The notes below the pieces were generated by a model. It was not told the origin of the DNA. It worked only from the letters and a program-made list of their open reading frames with translations, and did no database searches. Below, piece by piece: positions 49,101 to 62,954 of a DNA stretch of 64,000 nucleotides. The first letter of the stretch is position 1. Each line of letters begins with the position of its first letter. The stretch lies in contig CAKKTE020000070.1 in NCBI GenBank assembly GCA_920105625.2, forward strand, positions 186,001-250,000, given 5' to 3'. This DNA is from Clusia tigrina (Eukaryota > Arthropoda > Insecta > Diptera > Clusiidae). The position numbers were made by a program, and so were the translations under genes.

Positions 49101-52100
49101 GCTTCAATTGACAAGAGGCTCGAGTACTTTATTGTTACAAAATTTCAATGTTTTATGACGCTTCAGTAAAAAGTTACAAGCATTTGTATGTTGCAAACTT
49201 TGATAGGCGTAGGACGTACCGTATAGAAGTTAGGGCCATTTGAAGTTTTATCAGTGTTTGATTTGGGCCTCAAGGGTAGCATAGCTTTGAGCGATAGCTT
49301 AAATTGACAAGAGGCTCGAGTACTTTATTGTTACAAAATTTCAACGTTTTATGAAGCTCCAGTAAAAAGTTACAAGCATTTGTATGTTGCAAACTTTGAT
49401 AGGTGTAGGACGTACCGTATAGGAGTTAGGGCCAATTGAAGTTTTATCAGTGTTTGATTTAGGACTCAAGGGTAGCATTGCTTGAGCGATAGCTTAAATT
49501 GACAAGAGGCTCGAGTACTGTATTGTTACAAAATTTCAAGGTTTTATGACGCTTCAGTAAAAAGTTACAAGCATTTGTATGTTGCAAACTTGGATAGGCG
49601 TAGGACATACCGTATAGAAGTTAGGGCCATTTGAAGTTTTATCAGTTTATGATTTGGGACTCAAGGGTAGCATAGCTTTGAGCGATAGCTTAAATTGACA
49701 AGAGGCTCGAGTACTTTATTGTTACAAAATTTCAAGGTTTTATGACGCTCCAGTAAAAAGTTACAGGCATTTGTATGTTAGAAACTTTGATAAGTGTAGG
49801 ACGTACCGTATAGAAGTTAGGGCCATTAGAAGTTTTATCAGTGTTTGATTTGGGACTCAAGGGTAGCATAGCTTTGAGCGATAGCTTCAATTGACAAGAG
49901 GCTCGAGTACTTTATTGTTACAAAATTTCAATGTTTTATGACGCTTCAGTAAAAAGTTACAAGCATTTGTATGTTGCAAACTTTGATAGGCGTAGGACGT
50001 ACCGTATAGAAGTTAGGGCCATTTGAAGTTTTATCAGTGTTTGATTTGGGACTCAAGGGTAGCATAGCTTTGAGCGATAGCTTAAATTGACAAGAGGCTC
50101 GAGTACTTTATTGTTACAAAAATTCAAGGTTTTATGACGCTCCAGTAAAAACTTACAAGCATTTGTATGTTGCAAACTTTGATAGGTGTAGGACGTACCG
50201 TATAGAAGTAAGGCTCATTTGAAGTTTTATCAGTGTTTGATTTGGGACTCAAGGGTTGCATAGCTTTGAGCGATAGCTTAAATTGACAAGAGGCTCGAGT
50301 ACTGTATTGTTACAAAATTTCAAGGTTTTATGACGCTTCAGTAAAAAGTTACAAGCATTTGTATGTTGCAAACTTTGATAGGCGTAGGACGTACCGTATA
50401 TAAGTTAGGGCCATTTGAAGTTTTATCAGTTTATGATTTGGACTCAAGGGTAGCATAGCTTTGAGCGATAGCTTAAATTGACAAGAGGCTCGAGTACTTT
50501 ATTGTTACAAAATTTCAAGGTTTTATGACGCTCCAGTAAAAAGTTACAAGCATTTGTATGTTAGAAACTTTGATAAGTGTAGGACGTACCGTATAGAAGT
50601 TAGGGCCATTAGAAGTTTTATCAGTGTTTGATTTGGGACTCAAGGGTAGCATAGCTTTGAGCGATAGCTTCAATTGACAAGAGGCTCGAGTACTTTATTG
50701 TTACAAAATTTCAATGTTTTATGACGCTTCAGTAAAAAGTTACAAGCATTTGTATGTTGCAAACTTTGATAGGCGTAGGACGTACCGTATAGAAGTTAGG
50801 GCCATTTGAAGTTTTATCAGTGTTTGATTTGGGACTCAAGGGTAGCATAGCTTTGAGCGATAGCTTAAATTGACAAGAGGCTCGAGTACTGTATTGTTAC
50901 AAAATTTCAAGGTTTTATGACGCTCCAGTAAAAAGTTAAAAGCATTTGTATGTTGCAAACTTTGATAGGTGTAGGACGTACCGTATAGAAGTTAGGGCCT
51001 TTTGAAGTTTTATCAGTGTTTGATTTGGGACTCAAGGGTAGCATAGCTTTGAGCGATAGCTTAAATTGACAAGAGGCTCGAGTACTTTATTGTTACAAAA
51101 TTTCAACGTTTTATGACGCTCCAGTAAAAAGTTACAAGCATTTGTATGTTGCAAACTTTGATAGGTGTAGGACGTACCGTATAGGAGTTAGGGCCATTTG
51201 AAGTTTTATCAGTGTTTGATTTGGGACTCAAGGGTAGCATTGCTTTAGCGATAGCTTAAATTGACAAGAGGCTCGAGTACTGTATTGTTACAAAATTTCA
51301 AGGTTTTATGACGCTTCAGTAAAAAGTTACAAGCATTTGTATGTTGCAAACTTTGATAGGTGTAGGACGTACCGTATAGAAGTTAGGGCCTTTTGAAGTT
51401 TTATCAGTGTTTGATTTGGGACTCAAGGGTAGCATAGCTTTGAGCGATAGCTTAAATTGACAAGAGGGTCGAGTACTGTATTGTTACAAAATTTCAAGGT
51501 TTTATGACGCTCCAGTAAAAAGTTACAAGCATTGGTATGTTGCAAACTTTGATAGGTGTAGGACGTACCGTATAGAAGTTAGGGCCTTTTGAAGTTTTAT
51601 CAGTGTTTGATTTGGGACTCAAGGGTAGCATAGCTTTGAGCGATAGCTTAAATTGACAAGAGGCTCGAGTACTTTATTGTTACAAAATTTCAACGTTTTA
51701 TGAAGCTCCAGTAAAAAGTTACAAGCATTTGTATGTTGCAAACTTTGATAGGTGTAGGACGTACCGTATAGGAGTTAGGGCCAGTTGAAGTTTTATCAGT
51801 GTTTGATTTGGGACTCAAGGGTAGCATTGCTTGAGCGATAGCTTAAATTGACAAGAGGCTCGAGTACTGTATTGTTATAAAATTTCAAGGTTTTATGACG
51901 CTTCAGTAAAAAGTTACAAGCATTTGTATGTTGCAAACTTGGATGGGCGTAGGACATACCGTATAGAAGTTAAGGCCATTTGAAGTTTTATCAGTTTATG
52001 ATTTGGGACTCAAGGGTAGCATAGCTTTGAGCGATAGCTTAAATTGACAAGAGGCTCGAGTACTTTATTGTTACAAAATTTCAAGGTTTTATGACGCTCC

Positions 52101-52450
52101 AGTAAAAAGTTACAAGCATTTGTATGTTAGAAACTTTGATAAGTGTAGGACGTACCGTATAGAAGTTAGGGCCATTAGAAGTTTTATCAGTGTTTGATTT
52201 GGGACTCAAGGGTAGCATAGCTTTGAGCGATAGCTTCAATTGACAAGAGGCTCGAGTACTTTATTGTTACAAAATTTCAATGTTTTATGACGCTTCAGTA
52301 AAAAGTTACAAGCATTTGTATGTTGCAAACTTTGATAGGCGTAGGACGTACCGTATAGAAGTTAGGGCCATTTGAAGTTTTATCAGTGTTTGATTTGGGC
52401 CTCAAGGGTAGCATAGCTTTGAGCGATAGCTTAAATTGACAAGAGGCTCG
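46135..52450 (-). repeat. 3,132-bp, 16-monomer higher-order repeat, two tandem copies
   Basis: Markers 3,132 bp apart: GATAGGCGTAGGACATACC at 46,461 and 49,593; AGAAACTTTGATAAG at 47,431 and 50,563 and at 48,997 and 52,129; AAAGTTAAAA at 47,800 and 50,932; GATGGGCG at 48,810 and 51,942; TTTCAACGTTTTATGAAGC near 46,206 and 49,338. The AGAAAC monomer also recurs at 783 and 1,566 bp, so the HOR is built from a 4-mer rhythm. Each 4-mer loses one base, as in ATTTGGACTC and GCATTGCTTGAGCG. Copies are nearly identical. Confidence 0.88.
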
Positions 52451-55400
52451 AGTACTTTATTGTTACAAAAATTCAAGGTTTTATGACGCTCCAGTAAAAA
52501 CTTACAAGCATTTGTATGTTACAAACTTTGATAGGTGTAGGACGTACCGTATAGAAGTAAGGCTCATTTGAAGTTTTATCAGTGTTTGATTTGGGACTCA
52601 AGGGTTGCATAGCTTTGAGCGATAGCTTAAATTGACAAGAGGCTCGAGTACTGTATTGTTACAAAATTTCAAGGTTTTATGACGCTTCAGTAAAAAGTTA
52701 CAAGCATTTGTATGTTGCAAACTTTGATAGGCGTAGGACGTACCGTATAGAAGTTAGGGCCATTTGAAGTTTTATCAGTTTATGATTTGGACTCAAGGGT
52801 AGCATAGCTTTGAGCGATAGCTTAAATTGACAAGAGGCTCGAGTACTTTATTGTTACAAAATTTCAAGGTTTTATGACGCTCCAGTAAAAAGTTACAAGC
52901 ATTTGTATGTTGCAAACTTGGATGGGCGTAGGACATACCGTATAGAAGTTAAGGCCATTTGAAGTTTTATCAGTTTATGATTTGGGACTCAAGGGTAGCA
53001 TAGCTTTGAGCGATAGCTTAAATTGACAAGAGGCTCGAGTACTTTATTGTTACAAAATTTCAAGGTTTTATGACGCTCCAGTAAAAAGTTACAAGCATTT
53101 GTATGTTGCAAACTTTGATAGGTGTAGGACGTACCGTATAGGAGTTAGGGCCAGTTGAAGTTTTATCAGTGTTTGATTTGGGACTCAAGGGTAGCATTGC
53201 TTGAGCGATAGCTTAAATTGACAAGAGGCTCGAGTACTGTATTGTTATAAAATTTCAAGGTTTTATGACGCTTCAGTAAAAAGTTACAAGCATTTGTATG
53301 TTGCAAACTTGGATGGGCGTAGGACTTACCGTATAGAAGTTAAGGCCATTTGAAGTTTTATCAGTTTATGATTTGGGACTCAAGGGTAGCATAGCTTTGA
53401 GCGATAGCTTAAATTGACAAGAGGCTCGAGTACTTTATTGTTACAAAATTTCAAGGTTTTATGACGCTCCAGTAAAAAGTTACAAGCATTTGTATGTTAG
53501 AAACTTTGATAAGTGTAGGACGTACAGTATAGAAGTTAGGGCCATTAGAAGTTTTATCAGTGTTTGATTTGGGACTCAAGGGTAGCATAGCTTTGAGCGA
53601 TAGCTTCAATTGACAAGAGGCTCGAGTACTTTATTGTTACAAAATTTCAATGTTTTATGACGCTTCAGTAAAAAGTTACAAGCATTTGTATGTTGCAAAC
53701 TTTGATAGGCGTAGGACGTACCGTATAGAAGTTAGGGCCATTTGAAGTTTTATCAGTGTTTGATTTGGGCCTCAAGGGTAGCATAGCTTTGAGCGATAGC
53801 TTAAATTGACAAGAGGCTCGAGTACTTTATTGTTACAAAAATTCAAGGTTTTATGACGCTCCAGTAAAAACTTACAAGCATTTGTATGTTACAAACTTTG
53901 ATAGGTGTAGGACGTACCGTATAGAAGTAAGGCTCATTTGAAGTTTTATCAGTGTTTGATTTGGGACTCAAGGGTTGCATAGCTTTGAGCGATAGCTATA
54001 ATTGACAAGAGGCTCGAGTACTGTATTGTTACAAAATTTCAAGGTTTTATGACGCTTCAGTAAAAAGTTACAAGCATTTGTATGTTGCAAACTTTGATAG
54101 GCGTAGGACGTACCGTATAGAAGTTAGGGCCATTTGAAGTTTTATCAGTTTATGATTTGGACTCAAGGGTAGCATAGCTTTGAGCGATAGCTTAAATTGA
54201 CAAGAGGCTCGAGTACTGTATTGTTACAAAATTTCAAGGTTTTATGACGCTTCAGTAAAAAGTTACAAGCATTTGTATGTTGCAAACTTTGATAGGTGTA
54301 GGACGTACCGTATAGAAATTAGGGCCTTTTGAAGTTTTATCAGTGTTTGATTTGGGACTCAAGGGTAGCATAGCTTTGAGCGATAGCTTAAATTGACAAG
54401 AGGGTCGAGTACTGTATTGTTACAAAATTTCAAGGTTTTATGACGCTCCAGTAAAAAGTTACAAGCATTTGTATGTTGCAAACTTTGATAGGTGTAGGAC
54501 GTACCGTATAGAAGTTAGGGCCTTTTGAAGTTTTATCAGTGTTTGATTTGGGACTCAAGGGTAGCATAGCTTTGAGCGATAGCTTAAATTGACAAGAGGC
54601 TCGAGTACTTTATTGTTACAAAATTTCAACGTTTTATGAAGCTCCAGTAAAAAGTTACAAGCATTTGTATGTTGCAAACTTTGATATGTGCAGGACGTAC
54701 CGTATAGGAGTTAGGGCCAGTTGAAGTTTTATCAGTGTTTGATTTGGGACTCAAGGGTAGCATTGCTTGAGCGATAGCTTAAATTGACAAGAGGCTCGAG
54801 TACTGTATTGTTATAAAATTTCAAGGTTTTATGACGCTTCAGTAAAAAGTTACAAGCATTTGTATGTTGCAAACTTGGATGGGCGTAGGACATACCGTAT
54901 AGAAGTTAAGGCCATTTGAAGTTTTATCAGTTTATGATTTGGGACTCAAGGGTAGCATAGCTTTGAGCGATAGCTTAAATTGACAAGAGGCTCGAGTACT
55001 TTATTGTTACAAAATTTCAAGGTTTTATGACGCTCCAGTAAAAAGTTACAAGCATTTGTATGTTAGAAACTTTGATAAGTGTAGGACGTACCGTATAGAA
55101 GTTAGGGCCATTAGAAGTTTTATCAGTGTTTGAAAATGGACTCAAGGGTAGCATAGCTTTGAGCGATAGCTTCAATTGACAAGAGGCTCGAGTACTTTAT
55201 TGTTACAAAATTTCAATGTTTTATGACGCTTCAGTAAAAAGTTACAAGCATTTGTATGTTGCAAACTTTGATAGGCGTAGGACGTACCGTATAGAAGTTA
55301 GGGCCATTTGAAGTTTTATCAGTGTTTGATTTGGGCCTCAAGGGTAGCATAGCTTTGAGCGATAGCTTAAATTGACAAGAGGCTCGAGTACTTTATTGTT

Positions 55401-56590
55401 ACAAAAATTCAAGGTTTTATGACGCTCCAGTAAAAACTTACAAGCATTTGTATGTTACAAACTTTGATAGGTGTAGGACGTACCGTATAGAAGTAAGGCT
55501 CATTTGAAGTTTTATCAGTGTTTGATTTGGGACTCAAGGGTTGCATAGCTTTGAGCGATAGCTTAAATTGACAAGAGGCTCGAGTACTGTATTGTTACAA
55601 AATTTCAAGGTTTTATGACGCTTCAGTAAAAAGTTACAAGCATTTGTATGTTGCAAACTTTGATAGGCGTAGGACGTACCGTATAGAAGTTAGGGCCATT
55701 TGAAGTTTTATCAGTTTATGATTTGGACTCAAGGGTAGCATAGCTTTGAGCGATAGCTTAAATTGACAAGAGGCTCGAGTACTTTATTGTTACAAAATTT
55801 CAAGGTTTTATGACGCTCCAGTAAAAAGTTACAAGCATTTGTATGTTGCAAACTTGGATGGGCGTAGGACATACCGTATAGAAGTTAAGGCCATTTGAAG
55901 TTTTATCAGTTTATGATTTGGGACTCAAGGGTAGCATAGCTTTGAGCGATAGCTTAAATTGACAAGAGGCTCGAGTACTTTATTGTTACAAAATTTCAAG
56001 GTTTTATGACGCTCCAGTAAAAAGTTACAAGCATTTGTATGTTGCAAACTTTGATAGGTGTAGGACGTACCGTATAGGAGTTAGGGCCAGTTGAAGTTTT
56101 ATCAGTGTTTGATTTGGGACTCAAGGGTAGCATTGCTTGAGCGATAGCTTAAATTGACAAGAGGCTCGAGTACTGTATTGTTATAAAATTTCAAGGTTTT
56201 ATGACGCTTCAGTAAAAAGTTACAAGCATTTGTATGTTGCAAACTTGGATGGGCGTAGGACATACCGTATAGAAGTTAAGGCCATTTGAAGTTTTATCAG
56301 TTTATGATTTGGGACTCAAGGGTAGCATAGCTTTGAGCGATAGCTTAAATTGACAAGAGGCTCGAGTACTTTATTGTTACAAAATTTCAAGGTTTTATGA
56401 CGCTCCAGTAAAAAGTTACAAGCATTTGTATGTTAGAAACTTTGATAAGTGTAGGACGTACCGTATAGAAGTTAGGGCCATTAGAAGTTTTATCAGTGTT
56501 TGATTTGGGACTCAAGGGTAGCATAGCTTTGAGCGATAGCTTCAATTGACAAGAGGCTCGAGTACTTTATTGTTACAAAATTTCAAGGTT
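51250..56590 (-). repeat. 2,936-bp, 15-monomer higher-order repeat, about 1.8 copies
   Basis: AGAAAC at 52,129 and 55,065 and at 53,499 and 56,435, AGGGTCGAG at 51,465 and 54,401, and GATGGGCG at 51,942 and 54,878 and at 53,312 and 56,248 are 2,936 bp apart. The zone overlaps the end of the 3,132-bp zone because its first copy is itself part of the older HOR. A 1,370-bp (7-monomer) internal repeat (51,942 to 53,312) shows how the new HOR was formed by unequal duplication. Confidence 0.82.
55131..55145 (-). repeat. Private multi-base change in one HOR copy
   Basis: GTGTTTGAAAATGGACTC stands where both neighbours and the matching copy 2,936 bp upstream have GTGTTTGATTTGGGACTC. Several clustered changes in one copy of an otherwise nearly identical HOR are unusual and could be a small templated mutation or a base-calling fault. 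Confidence 0.6.
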
Positions 56591-59500
56591 TTATGACGCT
56601 TCAGTAAAAAGTTACAAGCATTTGTATGTTGCAAACTTTGATAGGCGTAGGACGTACCGTATAGAAGTTAGGGCCATTTGAAGTTTTATCAGTTTATGAT
56701 TTGGACTCAAGGGTAGCATAGCTTTGAGCGATAGCTTAAATTGACAAGAGGCTCGAGTACTTTATTGTTACAAAATTTCAAGGTTTTATGACGCTCCAGT
56801 AAAAAGTTACAAGCATTTGTATGTTGCAAACTTTGATAGGCGTAGGACGTACCGTATAGAAGTTAGGGCCATTTGAATTTTGATCAGTGTTTGATTTGGG
56901 ACTCAAGGGTAGCATAGCTTTGAGCGATAGCTTAAATTGACAAGAGGCTCGAGTACTTTATTGTTACAAAATTTCAAGGTTTTATGACGCTCCAGTAAAA
57001 ACTTACAAGCATTTGTATGTTGCAAACTTTGATAGGTGTAGGACGTACCGTATAGAAGTAAGGGTCATTTGAAGTTTTATCAGTGTTTGATTTGGGACTC
57101 AAGGGTTGCATAACTTTGAGCGATAGCTTAAATTGACAAGAGGCTCGAGTACTTTATTGTTACAAAATTTCAAGGTTTTATGACGCTCCAGTCAAAAGTT
57201 ACAAGCATTTGTATGTTGCAAACTTTGATAGGAGTAGGACGTACCGTATAGAAGTTAGGGCCTTTTGAAGTTTTATCAGTGTTTGATTTGGGACTCAAGG
57301 GTAGCATAGCTTTGAGCGATAGCTTAAATTGACAAGCGGCTCGATTACTGTATTGTTACAAAATTTCAAGGTTTTATGACGCTCCAGTAATAAGTTACAA
57401 GCATTTGTATGTTGCAAACTTTGATAGCCGTAGGACGTACCGTATAGAAGTTAGGGCCATTTGAAGTTTTATCAGTTTATGATTTGGGACTCAAGGGTAG
57501 CATAGCTTTGAGCGATAGCTTAAATTGACAAGAGGCTCGAGTACTGTATTGTTACAAAATTTCAAGGTTTTATGACGCTCCAGTAAAAAGTTAAAAGCAT
57601 TTGTATGTTGCAAACTTTGATAGGTGTAGGACGTACCGTATAGAAGTTAGGGCCTTTTGAAGTTTTATCAGTGTTTGATTTGGGACTCAAGGGTAGCATA
57701 GCTTTGAGCGATAGCTTAAATTGACAAGAGGCTCGAGTACTTTATTGTTACAAAATTTCAACGTTTTATGACGCTCCAGTAAAAAGTTACAAGCATTTGT
57801 ATGTTGCAAACTTTGATAGGTGTAGGACGTACCGTATAGGAGTTAGGGCCATTTGAAGTTTTATCAGTGTTTGATTTGGGACTCAAGGGTAGCATTGCTT
57901 TAGCGATAGCTTAAATTGACAAGAGGCTCGAGTACTGTATTGTTACAAAATTTCAAGGTTTTATGACGCTTCAGTAAAAAGTTACAAGCATTTGTATGTT
58001 GCAAACTTTGATAGGTGTAGGACGTACCGTATAGAAGTTAGGGCCTTTTGAAGTTTTATCAGTGTTTGATTTGGGACTCAAGGGTAGCATAGCTTTGAGC
58101 GATAGCTTAAATTGACAAGAGGGTCGAGTACTGTATTGTTACAAAATGTCAAGGTTTTATGACGCTCCAGTAAAAAGTTACAAGCATTTGTATGTTGCAA
58201 ACTTTGATAGGTGTAGGACGTACCGTATAGAAGTTAGGGCCTTTTGAAGTTTTATCAGTGTTTGATTTGGGACTCAAGGGTAGCATAGCTTTGAGCGATA
58301 GCTTAAATTGACAAGAGGCTCGAGTACTTTATTGTTACAAAATTTCAACGTTTTATGAAGCTCCAGTAAAAAGTTACAAGCATTTGTATGTTGCAAACTT
58401 TGATAGGTGTAGGACGTACCGTATAGGAGTTAGGGCCAGTTGAAGTTTTATCAGTGTTTGATTTGGGACTCAAGGGTAGCATTGCTTGAGCGATAGCTTA
58501 AATTGACAAGAGGCTCGAGTACTGTATTGTTATAAAATTTCAAGGTTTTATGACGCTTCAGTAAAAAGTTACAAGCATTTGTATGTTGCAAACTTGGATG
58601 GGCGTAGGACATACCGTATAGAAGTTAAGGCCATTTGAAGTTTTATCAGTTTATGATTTGGGACTCAAGGGTAGCATAGCTTTGAGCGATAGCTTAAATT
58701 GACAAGAGGCTCGAGTACTTTATTGTTACAAAATTTCAAGGTTTTATGACGCTCCAGTAAAAAGTTACAAGCATTTGTATGTTAGAAACTTTGATAAGTG
58801 TAGGACGTACCGTATAGAAGTTAGGGCCATTAGAAGTTTTATCAGTGTTTGATTTGGGACTCAAGGGTAGCATAGCTTTGAGCGATAGCTTCAATTGACA
58901 AGAGGCTCGAGTACTTTATTGTTACAAAATTTCAATGTTTTATGACGCTTCAGTAAAAAGTTACAAGCATTTGTATGTTGCAAACTTTGATAGGCGTAGG
59001 ACGTACCGTATAGAAGTTAGGGCCATTTGAAGTTTTATCAGTGTTTGATTTGGGCCTCAAGGGTAGCATAGCTTTGAGCGATAGCTTAAATTGACAAGAG
59101 GCTCGAGTACTTTATTGTTACAAAAATTCAAGGTTTTATGACGCTCCAGTAAAAACTTACAAGCATTTGTATGTTACAAACTTTGATAGGTGTAGGACGT
59201 ACCGTATAGAAGTAAGGCTCATTTGAAGTTTTATCAGTGTTTGATTTGGGACTCAAGGGTTGCATAGCTTTGAGCGATAGCTTAAATTGACAAGAGGCTC
59301 GAGTACTGTATTGTTACAAAATTTCAAGGTTTTATGACGCTTCAGTAAAAAGTTACAAGCATTTGTATGTTGCAAACTTTGATAGGCGTAGGACGTACCG
59401 TATAGAAGTTAGGGCCATTTGAAGTTTTATCAGTTTATGATTTGGACTCAAGGGTAGCATAGCTTTGAGCGATAGCTTAAATTGACAAGAGGCTCGAGTA

Positions 59501-60660
59501 CTTTATTGTTACAAAATTTCAAGGTTTTATGACGCTCCAGTAAAAAGTTACAAGCATTTGTATGTTGCAAACTTTGATAGGCGTAGGACGTACCGTATAG
59601 AAGTTAGGGCCATTTGAATTTTGATCAGTGTTTGATTTGGGACTCAAGGGTAGCATAGCTTTGAGCGATAGCTTAAATTGACAAGAGGCTCGAGTACTTT
59701 ATTGTTACAAAAATTCAAGGTTTTATGACGCTCCAGTAAAAACTTACAAGCATTTGTATGTTGCAAACTTTGATAGGTGTAGGACGTACCGTATAGAAGT
59801 AAGGGTCATTTGAAGTTTTATCAGTGTTTGATTTGGGACTCAAGGGTTGCATAGCTTTGAGCGATAGCTTAAATTGACAAGAGGCTCGAGTACTTTATTG
59901 TTACAAAAATTCAAGGTTTTATGACGCTCCAGTAAAAACTTACAAGCATTTGTATGTTACAAACTTTGATAGGTGTAGGACGTACCGTATAGAAGTAAGG
60001 CTCATTTGAAGTTTTATCAGTGTTTGATTTGGGACTCAAGGGTTGCATAGCTTTGAGCGATAGCTTAAATTGACAAGAGGCTCGAGTACTTTATTGTTAC
60101 AAAAATTCAAGGTTTTATGACGCTCCAGTAAAAACTTACAAGCATTTGTATGTTGCAAACTTTGATAGGTGTTGGACGTACCGTATAGAAGTAAGGGTCA
60201 TTTGAAGTTTTATCAGTGTTTGATTTGGGACTCAAGGGTTGCATAGCTTTGAGCGATAGCTTAAATTGACAAGAGGCTCGAGTACTTTATTGTTACAAAA
60301 TTTCAAGGTTTTATGACGCTCCAGTCAAAAGTTACAAGCATTTGTATGTTGCAAACTTTGATAGGAGTAGGACGTACCGTATAGAAGTTAGGGCCTTTTG
60401 AAGTTTTATCAGTGTTTGATTTGGGACTCAAGGGTAGCATAGCTTTGAGCGATAGCTTAAATTGACAAGCGGCTCGATTACTGTATTGTTACAAAATTTC
60501 AAGGTTTTATGACGCTCCAGTAATAAGTTACAAGCATTTGTATGTTGCAAACTTTGATAGCCGTAGGACGTACCGTATAGAAGTTAGGGCCATTTGAAGT
60601 TTTATCAGTTTATGATTTGGGACTCAAGGGTAGCATAGCTTTGAGCGATAGCTTAAATTG
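56591..60660 (-). repeat. 2,741/3,133-bp duplication with an extra dimer
   Basis: ATTTGAATTTTGATC at 56,871 and 59,612 is 2,741 bp apart, whereas GTCAAAAGTTAC at 57,191 and 60,324 is 3,133 bp apart. The difference is 392 bp, two extra monomers in the second copy around 59,700-60,290, where the GTAAGGGTCATTTG monomer appears twice (59,800 and 60,192). Within the block, 57,541-59,600 is another copy of the family at 50,890 onward (AAAGTTAAAA at 50,932 and 57,587). Confidence 0.82.
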
Positions 60661-61260
60661 ACAAGAGGCTCGAGTACTTTATTGTTACAAAATTTCAAGG
60701 TTTTATGACGCTCCAGTAAAAAGTTACAAGCATTTGTATGTTGGAAACTTTGATAAGTGTAGGACGTACCGTATAGAAGTTAAGGCCATTAGAAGTTTTA
60801 TCAGTGTTTGATTTGGGACTCAAGGGTAGCATAGCTTTGAGCGATAGCTTAAATTGACAAGAGGCTCGAGTACTTTATTGTTACAAAATTTCAATGTTTT
60901 ATGACACTCCAGTAAAAACTTACAAGCATTTGTATGTTGCAAACTTTGATAGGTGTAGGACGTACCGTATAGAAGTAAGGGTCATTTGAAGTTTTATCAG
61001 TGTTTGATTTGGGACTCAAGGGTTGCATAGCTTTGAGCGATAGCTTAAATTGACAAGAGGCTCGAGTACTTTATTGTTACAAAATTTCAAGGTTTTATGA
61101 CGCTCCAGTAAAAAGTTACATGTATTTGTATGTTGCAAACTTTGATATATGTAGGACGTACCGTATAGAAGTTAGGGCCATTTGAAGTTTTATCAGTGTT
61201 TGATTTGGGACTCAAGGGTAGCATAGCTTTGAGCGATAGCTTAAATTGACAAGAGGCTCG
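60661..61260 (-). repeat. Right-arm monomers without a clear long period
   Basis: About three inverted monomers with private variants, such as GACACTCCAG near 60,903 and TTACATGTATTTGTATG near 61,116. Only satellite sequence is seen. Confidence 0.7.
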
Positions 61261-62044
61261 AGTACTTTATTGTTACAAAATTTCAAGGTTTTATGACGCT
61301 CCAGTAAAAAGTTACAAGCATTTGTATGTTGCAAACTTTGATAGGTGTAGGACGTACCGTATAGAAGTTAGGGCCTTTTGAAGTTTTATCAGTGTTTGAT
61401 TTGGTACTCAAGGGTAGCATAGCTTTGAGCGATAGATTAAATTGACAAGAGGCTCGAGTACTTTATTGTTACAAAATTTCAACGTTTTATGACGCTCCAG
61501 TAAAAAGTTACAAGCATTTGTATGTTGCAAACTTTGATAGGTGTAGGACGTACCGTATAGAAGTTAGGGGCATTTGAAGTTTTATCAGTGTTTGATTTGG
61601 GACTCAAGGGTAGCATAGCTTTGAGCGATAGCTTAAATTGACAAGAGGCTCGAGTACTTTATTGTTACAAAATTTCAAGGTTTTATGACGCTCCAGTAAA
61701 AAGTTACAAGCATTTGTATGTTGCAAACTTTGATAGGTGTAGGACGTACCGTATAGAAGTTAGGGCCTTTTGAAGTTTTATCAGTGTTTGATTTGGTACT
61801 CAAGGGTAGCATAGCTTTGAGCGATAGATTAAATTGACAAGAGGCTCGAGCACTTTATTGTTACAAAATTTCAACGTTTTATGACGCTCCAGTAAAAAGT
61901 TACAAGCATTTGTATGTTGCAAACTTTGATAGGTGTAGGACGTACCGTATAGAAGTTAGGGGCATTTGAAGTTTTATCAGTGTTTGATTTGGGACTCAAG
62001 GGTAGCATAGCTTTGAGCGATAGCTTAAATTGACAAGAGGCTCG
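61261..62044 (-). repeat. 392-bp dimer, two tandem copies
   Basis: TTGGTACTCAAGG at 61,401 and 61,793, GATAGATTAAATTG near 61,432 and 61,824, and AAGTTAGGGGCATT at 61,561 and 61,953 repeat at 392 bp. Copies differ by one base that I noticed (CGAGTACTT versus CGAGCACTT near 61,850). Confidence 0.85.
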
Positions 62045-62954
62045 AGTACTGTATTGTTACAAAATTTCAAGGTTTTATGACGCTCCAGTAAAAAGTTACA
62101 AGCATTTGTATGTTGCAAACTTTGATAGGTGTAGGACGTACCGTATAGAAGTTAGGGCCATTTGAAGTTTTATCAGTGTTTGATTTGGGACTCAAGGGTA
62201 GCATAGCTTTGAGCGATAGCTTAAATTGACAAGAGGCTCGAGTACTTTATTGTTACAAAATTTCAAGGTTTTATGACGCTCCAGTAAAAAGTTACAAGCA
62301 ATTGTATGTTGGAAACTTTGATAAGTGTAGGACGTACCGTATAGAAGTTAGGGCCATTAGAAGTTTTATCAGTGTTTGATTTGGGACTCAAGGGTAGCAT
62401 AGCTTTGAGCGATAGCTGAAATTGACAAGAGGCTCGAGTACTTTATTGTTACAAAATTTCAACGTTTTATGACGCTCCAGTAAAAAGTTACAAGCATTTG
62501 TATGTTGCAAACTTTGATAGGTGTAGGACGTACCGTATAGGAGTTAGGGCCTTTTGAAGTTTTATCAGTGTTTGATTTGGGACTCAAGGGTAGCATTGCT
62601 TGAGCGATAGCTTAAATTGGCAAGAGGCTCGAGTACTGTATTGTTACAAAATTTCAAGGTTTTATGACGCTTCAGTAAAAAGTTACAAGCATTTGTATGT
62701 TGCAAACTTTGATGGGCGTAGGACGTACCGTATAGAAGTTAGGGCCATTTGAAGTTTTATCAGTGTTTGATTTGGGACTCAAGGGTAGCATAGCTTTGAG
62801 CGATAGCTTAAATTGACAAGAGGCTCGAGTACTTTATTGTTACAAAATTTCAAGGTTTTATGACGCTCCAGTAAAAAGTTACAAGCATTTGTATGTTGGA
62901 AACTTTGATAAGTGTAGGACGTACCGTATAGAAGTTAGGGCCATTAGAAGTTTT
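62045..62954 (-). repeat. Right-arm monomers between dimer and trimer blocks
   Basis: Between four and five inverted monomers. The GTTGGAAACTTTGATAAG variant appears near 62,308 and 62,896, three monomers (about 588 bp) apart, a weak trace of a trimer rhythm. No unique sequence is present. Confidence 0.7.
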
